DNA of 39,181 bases. Source: Gammaproteobacteria bacterium AqS3. GTDB taxonomy: Bacteria; Pseudomonadota; Gammaproteobacteria; MEIF01; AqS3. The position numbers and the translations under genes were made by a program. The stretch spans positions 1 through 39,181 of the forward strand of contig MEIF01000017.1 in NCBI GenBank assembly GCA_001750645.1, in the 5' to 3' direction. Of the stretch, positions 12,501 to 24,500 are shown piece by piece. The notes beneath the pieces were generated by a model, which searched no databases, was not told the origin of the DNA, and saw only the letters and a program-made list of their open reading frames with translations. How positions within the stretch are numbered: the first letter of the stretch is position 1; each line of letters begins with the position of its first letter.

Positions 12501-15500
12501 GAGATGTCGCGATCAAACTCGATCAACTCGGCGGCCGTGGTCGGTGCGGCCTCGTCGTCGTCGACCGTCACGGCGAAGCTGCTGCTGAGCCCGCCATAGC
12601 CGCCGCCCGAGGCCACCAGCGAGACCGAAGTCGAGATGTCGACAAAGTCGACGTCCTCGGCCGCGGCGACGTGGAAGGTCTGGCTGGTGTTCCAGTTGTC
12701 GGCGGTGAAGGTCAGCGAGCCGGGCAGCGCCGTCATGCCGGCGGCGTCCGAGGTCAGCGTGACGGCGGAGTGGTTCGAGGCCGGCGCCACCGTGACATCC
12801 TCCCTGGGCTGGGCGCCGAGCTTGAGGGTGATGGCCGGGGAGACAGCGCCCTCGTTGATGGTCAGCGCCGAGGTCTGGGACAGCACCAGGGCACGCCCGG
12901 CGAGCGGGCCGTCGTCGTCATCGACGCTCAGCGCCAGCGAGTTGCTGACCGCGGCGTAGTCGCCCGAGCCGGTCAGGGTGATGCGGACGCTCTCACTGTC
13001 GGAGTCGGAGTCCTGCACCCCTGTCAGGTAGAACATCTGCTCGGTGGCGTAGTTGGTGGCGGTGAAGGTCAGCGTGCCCTGGTTGCCGGCGGCGGCGGTG
13101 TCGGTGTCGACGGTGAGGGCGCCCTCGTCCTCGGAGGTGATGGTGACGGTGACGCTGGAAGTCGGCGCCTCGCTGAGCCTGACGCCGTAGCCGGTTGCGG
13201 CGGCGCCCTCGGTGAGCCTGGTGACGTTGTTGGTATCCAGGACGAAGCTCTTGGCCTCGTCGTCGTAGATCGTGATGGCTGCGGTCTTGGTGGAGTTGTA
13301 GTTGGCGCCGATGGCGGTGACGGTGACGTTGACGAAGTTGTCGGCGGAGTCGGAGTCCTCTTTGGCGTAGAGCGTCACGTGGGTTTTCGCATCGGTCTGC
13401 CAGTTGGTGGAGTTGACCCCGGTGATTGTCTTGCTGCTGTCGGTGCTGGAGAGGGAGTCAAATACCAGCAGGCTGGGGTCGGCGCTGGTGAAGGTCAGGG
13501 TCACATCACCGGTGGGCGCCTCGGCGAGGTCGATCTCGAGGGAGCCGATGCCGGCGGTGGCGCCCTCCAGCCCCGACAAAGCCCCGCCAATGGTGAAGTC
13601 GGTCGTGGGGGTTTCGTCATCTCGGACGATGACGGTGCGGGTGGCGCCGGTGTCGGCGGAGCCGGTGTTGTAGCCGCTGTCCGTGCTGGATGCTGTGAAC
13701 GTAATCGTGACGGATTCGTCAACGAGGTCGGCGTCGTCCACCGGGGCGATGGTGACGTCTTGGGAGGCATTCCAGTTGCCGCTGTTGAAGGTCATGGTGT
13801 TTTGCAGGCCGGTGGAGCCGCTGGTATCAACCGTCACCGCCCCCGTGTCGCTGGATGCCACCGTGACCGTGACGCTGGCGCCGCCACTCGGAACTTGGGT
13901 CAGCGACACTGAGATTGTTCCCGAACTGCCGCCCTCGGTAAGCTCTTCGGGCAGGGATGTGTTGATCCGTTTCGCCCCGTCGTTGTCGGCCACCCTGACC
14001 GTCGCACTCCTCGCCAGGTTGGTGTAGCCGCCGCCGTTGGCGGTTACGGTGATCGTGACATCGTTGTGGACCGTGTCGGTGTCCTCTTCGCCTTTGAAAT
14101 TGAGGTAGCGATGTTCGCCGTTAGTGTTCCAATTGCTGGTCGTTAGGGTTGTGTTGCTGGGATTCTTCACCCTGTCGGTGTCGCTGGAGGTGGCGCTGAT
14201 CGTCACATTGCCGGTCGGCGCCTCGCTCAGGGTGATGTACATCCTTCCAACATTGGGAGTGCCGCTGTTCTCAAGAAAGGTGGTGTAGAACAGCGAGAAA
14301 TCCCGCATCGCCGGCGGGGTCGGCCGCTCATTGTTGTCAATGACGGTGACGGTCTCGGTGGCGCTGACGCCGCTGTAGCCGGTGTCATCGGAGGCCGCCG
14401 ACAGCACCAGGCGGACGCTCTCATTGTCGGAGTCCTCGTCGTTGACCGGCAGCGCCGAGAAGTTCTGGGCGGTGCTCCAGTTGCTGGAGGTGAAGGTCAG
14501 CGTGCTCTGGTTGCCGGAGGTGGTCGAGTTGGTGTCGACGGCCACTGCCGTGGTGTCGGAGGAGGCCACCGTGACGGTGACGTCATCAGTCGGCGCCTCG
14601 TTGAGGCGGACGCTGTACTGGGCCGCAGCGCCGCCCTCGGTGATCTGGCGGGCGGAGTCGATCGGGGCGACCAGGATCCTGTGGCCGTCGGAGTGGTCCT
14701 TGTCAAACACCGTGACGGTGGCGGTCTTGCTGAGGCTGCTGTAGCCGCCGCTCGAGGCGGTAAAGGTAAAGGTCACGCGGTCGTTGTCCATATCGGCATC
14801 GGGGGCGCCGGTGACGGTGATGGTGTTGGAAGCTGGGGTGTTCCAGTCACCCGGAGTGACGGTCAGATCATCTGGGCTGTCAGCCCGATCAGTGTCACCG
14901 CTGGTGACACCAAAGGTCACGTCACCGGTCGGGTAGCGGTTGAGGGCGACCTGGAACTGGCCAATGGTCTGGTTGCTGCCGCCGGATTGGGCGATCTCGC
15001 GGAATGTGCCGACCTGGGTGACGGTGAAGTCGGGGTGGATGCCTGACACTTCATCGTCCCTGACGGTGAAGGGCGCACTGGAAGTGACGCTGTCATAGCC
15101 GCCGCCCGAGGCGCTGAGGTTGATGGTGCCGCTTTCGTCATTGCTGTCGGCGTCGTTGACCGGCGAGACTGAGAAGGTCTGCTGGGTGCTCCAGTTGCTG
15201 GTGGTAAAGGTCAGGGTGTTCTGGGTGCCGCCGGTGCCGCTGTCGGTGTCATCGATTGTCACCGCCCCGGCGTCGCTGGAGGTCGCCGTGACGGTGACAT
15301 TGCCGGTTGGCGCCCGGTTCAAACGCACACCATAATTAAGCGAACTGCCGCCTTCAGTCATTTCACCGTAAACATTACTCGGATCAACCACGATCTTGTT
15401 GCTGCCATCGTTGTCAGTGACACCGATCACAATTGATTTGGTGATTCCGTCGTAATTTCCTCCAGTTGCGCTCACTTGAACAGTTATTTCACTATCCATG

Positions 15501-18500
15501 TTATCGCTGTCTTCAACCATGAAAAAAGCCGCTCCAGTCAAGAACCGTCCTTCCGCCCACCGACTCACTGGATAATCTACATTTAATGTTTCCAAATTTA
15601 TTGGAACTGCAGAAGCGGGAGTGACTTCCACTCGAAAAACTATATCTTCAGTTGGCTCAACAAGTAATCTAACCGAGACAAATCCTTGAGAACCTTCCAC
15701 AAAATTACTACCTACTCCTAGTTCAAAGAAGTTAGTTGTTGGCGCCGGCGGGGTGTAAGTCCCCTCATCATCATCCGTAATCGTCACGCTAACAGTCGCA
15801 GGGGTGACGGAGCCATACCCCCCGCCCGCGGGGGTCAGGGTGATGGTCTCGGTCTCATCATCACCGTCGGAATCCGAAGCCGCGGTGACGTAGACGGTCT
15901 GGGCGGTGTCCCAGTTGGCCGCGGTGAAGGTCAGCGCTGAGGGGCTGATGGTCGCCAGCTTGCTGTTGGAGGCCGCCCCGGCCGCGGTGACGGTGACATT
16001 CCCCGAGGGCTCGGCATCCAGCACGACGGTAAAGCTGCCGGTGCTGGTGTCCTCGACCAGCGCGAGCTCGTCGGTCGACAGCGTCATCCCGGCGCTGTCG
16101 CTGTCGGCGGTGGTCACCGAGATGCTGCCGCTGACGCCGTTGTAGCCGCCGCCCGAGGCGGTGAAGGTCAGGGTGCCGGCCTCATTGGCGATGTTGCCGT
16201 CCGCCAGCGCCAGCACGCGGTAGCGCTGCGGGGTGGCCCAGTTGGCGGGCGTGAAGGTCAGCTGCGCATCGGCCGGGCTGGGGCAGCCGAGCACCAGGGC
16301 GCCGGGGTCGCAGATCTGCAGCGAGGCCGGGTGCGAGGAGCTCATCGTGACGGTGACATCGGCGCTGGGTCTTGCGGTCAGGGCGACGCCTGTTCTGTTT
16401 ATTTGGTTCAGGAGCGATCTGGAACTCTCGTCGGCGGGTTCGGCCAGGCTGGTGGCGCCGGCGCCGGGCGCCGTGATGTTCAGGCCGAGCATTTCGTCCT
16501 CGGTGACGGTGACCTGAATGCGCCCGCTGAGCCCCCCGTAGCGCCCGCCGGAGCCGGCGAAGGTGATGTCGTAGGTGCTGCCCTCGGCGTCCTCGTCCTG
16601 GGGGGCGGTGATGGTGAGGCTCTGCCCGCCGGCCCAGTTGGCCGGCGTGAAGTTCAGGCGGGCGCGGTCGATGCTGATGTCGGCGCCGGCGGGGACGCCG
16701 AAGCGCACCGTGACATTGGCCTGGGGCTGGGCGGCCAGGGCGACGCCGGTGAAGGTCCTGCTGGTGCCCTCGGCGAGGGTGATGGCGGCCGGCAGGCCGA
16801 CCAGCTGGGCCTCGTCGAGGTCGTTCACCGAGACCCTGACGGTTTTTCTGTCGCCGTCGGCGATCGACACGCTGATGCCGGCGGTCTCGTCGTCGAGGGT
16901 GGCGTCCCGCTCGGCCCGCACCGTGACGTCAAAGCCGGTCATCCAGTTGGCGGTGGTGAAGTTCAGGCGCGCCTGGTTGCCCGGTGCGCTGGGGTTGGCG
17001 TCGACGGTGACGTCGGTGTTGGCCGGCTGCATCAGCATGACGGTCAGCCCTGCGGACGGCGGGGCCTTGTCGAGCTTGACGTTGAAGGTGGAGCTGCTGC
17101 CCTCGTTGAGGGTGATTTCTTCGTCGTCGTTCACCGAGAGCACCAGCATGCTGGCTTCGTCGTCGATGACGGTGACGTTGAGCGTGGCGTCCTTGACTCC
17201 TTCGTAGATGGCGTCGTACGGATCGGTGCCGCTGACGGTGACGGTGATGACGGCGCTGTCGTTGTCCTTGTCGGCGTCGGCGGCGGCGGCGACCATGAAC
17301 CTCTGCGGGACTTGCCAGTTGACGGAGTTGAATATCCGGCCGGCGCTCGGGTCGATCGTGATATCGCCGCTGTCGGTGCCGGATGCGGTCGCTGTCACCG
17401 TTATGTTGGAGGAGCCGCTGGGTCTGGTGTTGAGCCTGACGCTGAAGGTGGTGTTGGTTTCCTCGGTGACGGTCAGGGTGCCCGGCGAGACCGCCAGGCC
17501 GTCGGTTTCGTCGTCGGTGACCGTGACGGCGACGCTGGCGGTGACGCCCTCGTAGCCGGCGGCGTCGGTGCTGAGGCGGATGATGACGTTCTCATTGCCC
17601 GTGTCGTCGTCATCGACAGGGGTGACGGCGAAGCTCTGCGGGGTGCTCCAGTTGTCGGTGGTGAAGGTCATGGTGCTCTGGACGCCGCTGACGGAGGCGT
17701 CGGCGTCGACCGAGACGGCGCCGGTGTCGGAGCTGGTGATGGCGATCTCAACCGCCGTGGTCGGCGGGGCGCCCAGCTGCACGCTGGCGCCGGCGGCAGC
17801 GCCGCCCTCGGTGATGCTCAGCCGGGTGGCCGAGAGCTGTATGGCCGGGACGTCGTTGTCGGCGATGGCCAGGGTCAGGTTGCTGACGATATCGAAGTAG
17901 CCGCCGCCGGAGGCTGCGAGGCTGATGGCGACGTTGCTGTCCTGGGTGTCGACGTCCTCAATGGCGTTGACGGTGAGGTTTTGCGGCTGGTTCCAGTTGC
18001 TGGCGGTGAAGCTCAGGGTGTTCTGGACGCCGGCGGTGGCGGTGTCGGTGTCGGCTATGCCGGCGCTGGTGGTGTCGCTCAAGGTGGCGGTGACGGTGAC
18101 GGTGGTGCGCGGCTTGTGGCTCAGCCTGATGCTGTAGGTGGCGCTGCTGCCCTCCCGTGCTGACTTCATCGATTCGGCGGCGGTGATCGAGGCGCCGGAG
18201 ACGGCGTTGATGAGGGTGGTTGCGAAGGTGCCGCCGGTTATCGTGTAGCCGCCGCCGCTGGCATCCCAGCTGGTCGTGACCTGCGGGTTCCTCTCTGATG
18301 TCAGTGCAGCTGCCGCGGGCGCCGTCAGCGAGGTGGTCTGGGCGACGTTCCAGTTCGACGGGGTGAAGGTCAGGGTCGCCGGGCTGAAGGTGATGTCGCC
18401 ATCTGCGACAGTCCAGTCATCAGAGCCCTTGATCAGCGCCTTGGGCGTCACCGTGACATTGCCCGAGGGCTGTTTGCTCAGCACGGCGGTCAGGTTGCGG

Positions 18501-21500
18501 GCGACCCCGACCTCCAGCTCCGTACCGGTGATGATGAGCGCCCCGGGCGTGTCGGGGTCGGTGACCGTGACGGTGTAGCTGCGGGAGCCGGCGCCGAAGC
18601 TGTCGCTGCCCGTGGCGATTAGCGTGACCGTCGCCGTGTCGTCGGAGAAGTCGTCGTCGGTGCCGAGGACGTTGTAGAAGGTCTGGGCGGTGTCCCAGTT
18701 GGCGTCGGTGAAGCTCAGCGAGGTGATGGCGCTGGCGCCGGCGGCGTCCGAGGCGAAGCTGACATCGGGGTTGCTCGAGGTCAGCTGGACTGTGACGGTC
18801 TCGCCCGAGGCGGGTTTGGTGCTCAGGGCGACGGTGCTGGCGACCGGCGTCCCGCCCTCGGTGCCGCTGACGTTGGTCAGGGCGGTCAGCTTGTTGGGGT
18901 TGGGATCGGTCTCGTCGTCGATGATGTGGATGGGGATTCTTGGGAGAATTCTTGATTCTGCTACATCGTAATTGAAACCACTAATACTGAGGTTTGGTTG
19001 CACTATTAGCCAAGATGTTCTGACGGCGCCGGTGAATTTGGTGTCATTGACCGGCTCAATGGTGACGTTCCGGTATGTACTCCAGAGGTCATCGGCCGGG
19101 CCGGTAGCATCAAAGGGCAGCGTATGCGGATGCGCAGGGCTGGTGACTCTAAAGATGTCATTCACTCCACTAGCCGGCGAGAACCTCCAGGTGCGACCAT
19201 CTTCAGGAGAGCCATTCCTTCTCGGCTGCCGAGTCAGCTTTATCTCAAAAGTCACCGCCCCGCCGTCCTCCCTGATCACGATGGGCAACGAGCGATTCAC
19301 GATGACGCCCGGCTTAACGTCGGTCACTGTGAAGGCAGGGCTGGCGGTGACGGAGTCGTAGCCGCCGCCCGCAGCAGTTATGTTGATGGTGCCGGACTCG
19401 TTGTCGCCGTCGCTGTCGTAAACCGAGGAGACGAAGAATTCCTGAGCCCTATTCCAGTTGCTGGTGGTGAATGTCAGGGTGTTCTGGTTGCCGGCAGTAT
19501 CATCATCAGTGTCAACAGTCGCCGCTCCGGTGTCGCTGGATGTAAACGTTAACGTCACATTCGCAGTCGGCGCCCGGCTCAACTCCACTCGATATGCAAG
19601 GGGGCTCACGCCTTCAACTTCATCGATTTGACCGGTTCCGTTTCTTGGAATGGCCACTATCCGGTTTGCGTCATTGTCGGCGAGGGTCAGCGTGTAGGTC
19701 TTGCTGAGACTGTTGAAGCCACCGCCATTGGCCGTGACTGAGAGTGTGACCTCGTTGTCCTCCGTATCATCGTCTTCCAAGGTTCTCAGATAAACAAGAG
19801 AACCTACGCCGAAATCATTCCAACTGCTTGCAGCTAGAGTTACAGTCGCAGTTGCACCGAAATTATCAGTGCTGGAATTGTCTGAGGCAACATCCAATCT
19901 ATCGGGATCACTGCTGGAAACTGTCATGCTGACCGAAGCACTCGGTTGAGCCGACATGGAGGTTCTCACAACACCAGCAACGTTAGTGCCGCTGGACTCT
20001 CTCAGGCCTCCTATGCCGCCATGGTTTGAAACAAACCGAACAAATAAATCCAGATCCGTCTCCTCATCATCATCGATCGCCACGCTGACGGTGCTGGCCG
20101 TCAGCGCCCCGCCGTCGCCGGTGGGCACCAGGCTGACGCTGCCGGTCTCATCGTCGGAGTCGGTGTCGTGGCTGGTGACGATGTGGACGGTCTGGGTGGT
20201 GTCCCAGTTGGCCGGGGTGAAGGTCAGGCTGGCCGGGGCGACCGAGGTCAGGCCGGTCTGCGTGACGGCAACCGTGACATTGCGCTCCGGGGCGCTGGCC
20301 AGCTCGACAGTAAAGGTGGCGCCCTCGCCCTCGTCAATGTCCAGGCTGGTGGCCGACAGCGTCAGCGCCGGGGTGTCGTTGTTGGTGATGGCGATGTCGA
20401 CGGTGCGGTCCTGGCTGCTGGTATAGCCGCCGCCGCTCGGCTCCAGCTCGACCTGGCCGGTCTTGTCGACGGTGCCGGTGTCGTCGGTGGTCGGGGCGGT
20501 GACGGTCTGCGGCGTGTTCCAATTGGCCGTGGTGAAGGTCAGGCTGGCCGGGCTGACCGTGCCGACTCCGGTGTTGGCGACGGCCTCGGCTGTCACCGTG
20601 ACATCGGCCGTCGGCAGAGCCGCCAGCTTGACGGTGAAGGTGGCGCTGGCGCCCTCGGTGACGCTGGGTGCACCGCTGATGATGAGCCCTGCGGTGTCGC
20701 CGGTGGTGTCATCGGTGCTGACCGTGAAGCTGCCGGTGACGCCCGAGTAGCCGCTGCCGGCGCCGGTGGCGATCAGCGAGATGCGATCGCTGTCGTCGGC
20801 GCTGTCGGCGTCCGTCCCGGCGGCGATGTAGAAGGTCTGGGCGGTGTTCCAGTCGGTCGAGGTGAAGGTCAGCGAGGTGATGGCGGTCGATCCGGCGGCG
20901 TCCGAGCTGAAGGTGATGTCGGAGGCGGGGCTTTCCGCAACCAGGTTGACCGTGACGTCATCGCTGGGCGCTGCCAGCAGCTTGAGCGTGCGGGAGACCG
21001 GCGCCCCACCCTCAACCGCCGAGACATCGGCGACTGCTGTCAGCCCGCGGCCGGAGGGGGCTTCGGTGACGACGACGGTGAAGGTTTCGGTGTGGTTGTG
21101 GTAGCGCCCGCCAATTGGAGACGTAGTTTCCACAGTCACGGCAACCTCTTTGGGTAGCGACGAGTCAGTGCCGGCCAGCGCAGTGATCCTGATGCCATGC
21201 GAGGAGACCCAAGAGTTGGTACCTGCACTGCCGGTAATTAAGCTTGGGCCCCTTGCACTGCCAGTTCTGGTCCAAACAGCTGTGACCAAGTCGTCATCGC
21301 CGGAAGACAGTGTTGCATCCAGTGGGTTATGTCCGGGGCTAGGAGGTGCCGATCCCAAGGTCATGTCCAGCGTTGCCGTCGTCCCCTCGACAACCTCAAT
21401 TCGATCAGAGGAGAAGAGCAACTCTACTGTGTTGTCATCGTCGTCATTAACCTTGAATCTCAGGTCGAAATTCTGCCTGACTGCCGACGCACCCGACCCC

Positions 21501-24500
21501 GAAACAATGGTGAACTTGGCCCCGGCATCGTCGGTGTTGTTGGTGTCGGAGTCGTTCTCGGCGGTGAACTCAATCAGATAGTGATCTGGCCAGCCGGTGC
21601 CCAGGGGGGACAGGCCGGTTGCGGCGGCCGTGCCATTGTGGTTGCCTGCGGCGGAGTCGTCGGGGTTCGAGAGCTCCCAGCGCACGCTGCCCCTGACATC
21701 GGTGATGTCGAAAGATGTCGGGTTGCCGCTCAAGGCAGGATAGACACGCACCTCCAGTTCGTCGCCCGAGTTCTCGCGCAGCGTGTCCCTGCTGTAGGTG
21801 ACGTAGGGGCGGATGCTGTGGCTGTAGGTGTCGTCAACGCTGACGGGCAGGCTGAGCGCCGGGGACGTGACGGCGCCGCTGGAGGCGGTCAGCGAGATCG
21901 AGGCGGTTTCGTCATCGCCGTCGGCGTCGGTGGCGGCGACGACGTAGACGGTCTGGGCGGTGCTGTAGTTGCTGGTGGTGAAGGTCAGGCTGCTCGGGCT
22001 GATCGATGAGATGCCCTGGCCGATCTTGGCCAGCTGCACGGTGGCATCGGCCGCAGGCGCCTCCCTGAGCTTGACGGTGAAGCTGCCGGTGGCGCCCTCG
22101 GTGATGCTCAGGCTGTCTTTTGACAACTCCAGGGCAATGCCGGCATTGCGGTTGAGCACGCGGAAGCTGCCCGTGATGGCGCTGTAGCCGGTGTCGGTGC
22201 TGCTGACGCTGACGCTGATCAGGGCGTTGACGTCGGCAGTGATGGTGCCGCTGGCGACGGCGTTGATGCGAATGCTCTGCGGGGTGTTCCAGTTGTCGGC
22301 GGTGAAGGTCAGTGCAGTGGTTTCCACGGCGCTGGTGGTCGGGTCGGTGTCGATCATGACGCTGCTGGTGGCGCCGGAGCTGAAGGTCACGGCGACGTCG
22401 TCATTGGTGTCATCGTCACCATCGCTTGGGGCGCTGGCCAGCCTGATACCGCTGACGATCAGGCTCTGCCCTTCGACCAGATCGACCTGCGGACCGGGCA
22501 GGCCGACCAGCGCCTTGATGTTGTCGTCGTCGGTGACGTTGACGGTGTAGATGTCGACAGCAGCCTCGCTGCCCCGCTTGCTCTGGAGCTTGACGCCAGT
22601 CCTGGCGGCGGCCTGCGGGGTGACGGAGTCCTGGGCGGCGGTGAGCCTGACGTCAATCCCCTGCGACCAGTTGCTGCTGTCAAAGGTGATGTCGGTCTGA
22701 TTGCCGGCGGTGGCGGGGTCGGTGTCGATCGTCAGCCCGGCGGCGGCCGCCAGCGCCGGGAAGCTCAGCGGGAAGGTGGTGCCGCTGGCCGGCGCCTTGA
22801 GCAGCCTGACGTTGAAGGTGGTGGTGGCGCCCTCCCTGATGTTGATGGTGGCGTCCTTCGCCGGTCTGTAGGTGATGTCGCTGTCCCCCAGCACGTCGTC
22901 GTCGTCAATGGTGACGACCACGCCGGCGCTGGCGCCCTGGAATTCGGCGCCCGAGGCGGTCAGGGTGACGGTGGGGGTTTCGTCGTCGACGTTGGTGTCG
23001 TCCTCGCCGGCGGTCAGCGAGATGGTGCGGGCGGTGCTCCAGTTGGTGGTGGTGAATTCCACGGAGGCCTGGTTGCCGGTGGTGGCGCTGTCGGCGTCGA
23101 TGGTCAGCAGGCCGGCGCCGGCGCCGGTGGCGCTGACGTTGACGGTGACGGCGCTGGTCGGGGCGGCGCTGAGCGCCACCGTGAAGTTGCCGGAGGCGCC
23201 CTCGTTGACGGTCAGCGAGGCCGCCGACAGCGTCAGGTTGAATTCGTCGTCGTCCTCGACCGCAACGGTGATGCTGGTGTCGCTGTCGTCAAACTCGTCG
23301 CCGGCGACCGCCAGGCTGACGGTGACGCTCTCGTCGAGGCCGTCGGCGTCGTCAGCCGGGAACAGGCCGAGGGTCTGGGCGGTGTTCCAGTTGTCGGCGG
23401 TGAAGCTCATCAGCGACTGGTTCCCCGAGGTGCCCAGGGCGGTGTCGACCGTCACGGCGCCGGTGTCGGGGCTGGTCACCGTGACGAATACCGTCTCGGC
23501 GGGCTGGTTGCTCAGCTTGACTTCGATCCTGGCCTCGTCGCCGCCCTCGGTGACGGCGGCTTCGGTGGCCGACAGCGCCAGGCGGGGGTTGTCGTTGTCG
23601 GTGACGCTGAGGGTGACGTTCTTCCTGACGTTGCTGTAGCCGCCGCCGTTGGCGTTGAGGATGAGCGTGACGGTCTCGTCGTTGAGATCGGTGTCCTCAA
23701 TGGCGCTGACGGTGAAGTCCTGGGCGGTGTTCCAGTTGCTGGTGGTGAAGGTCAGGTTGGCGCTGGAGCCGGGCGCCGGCGCCGAGGTCGGGTCGCTGCT
23801 GCCGACGGCGCTGACCGTGACGCTGGCGGTCGGCTTGATCGAGAGCTTGACCGAGTAGGTGGCGCTGCCGCCCTCGGTGGCGGCGGCGGTGGCGGTTTCT
23901 ATGACCAGGTCGCCGGTGACGGTGTCGGTGAAGCGGACAGCTACCTCTTCACCGCCGCTACTTATTTCTGTGCCGTTTTTACGGATATCGCGGAATCTAA
24001 CATTCAAGGTTCTGCTGCCATCGTCACCCGGTGTGATCGCCGGGGTGAGGTAGACCTTCTGGATGGTGTCCCAGTTTTCGGGGGTGAAGGTCAGCGAGGT
24101 CGGCCTGACATTGATCGCGTTGAAGGTGTTGCCCGAGATGCTCTCGCTCGGCGGGTTGGGGTTCATGTTGGTGGTGACCGACTGCGGCGGCTGGGCTCTG
24201 AGCTTGTAGCCGACGCAGCCCTCGACGCCCTCGGCCGGCGCCGTGCAGCCGTCTACTTCTGATGTTGCAAACGATTCGAGAAGGGTGGCGGCCGGCGTGG
24301 AGGTATCGGTAATGGTGTACTCGCCGCTGGCGTAGCTGAGATCGCCGGCGACCAGCGAGACCACCACCGTGTCGTTGACGGCGTCGGCGTCGCGGTTGAC
24401 CACCATCCAGAAGTTCTGGTCGGTGCCGTAGTTGGATGTGCTGAAGCTGAGGCTGGTGATGGCGGTGCTGCCGGCTGAGTCCGATGAGAAGGTGACGTCG

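Noticed and set aside
16331-18163. Plus-strand open frame of about 610 codons
   Set aside because: Antisense shadow of the repeat array; no ribosome-binding site or domain.
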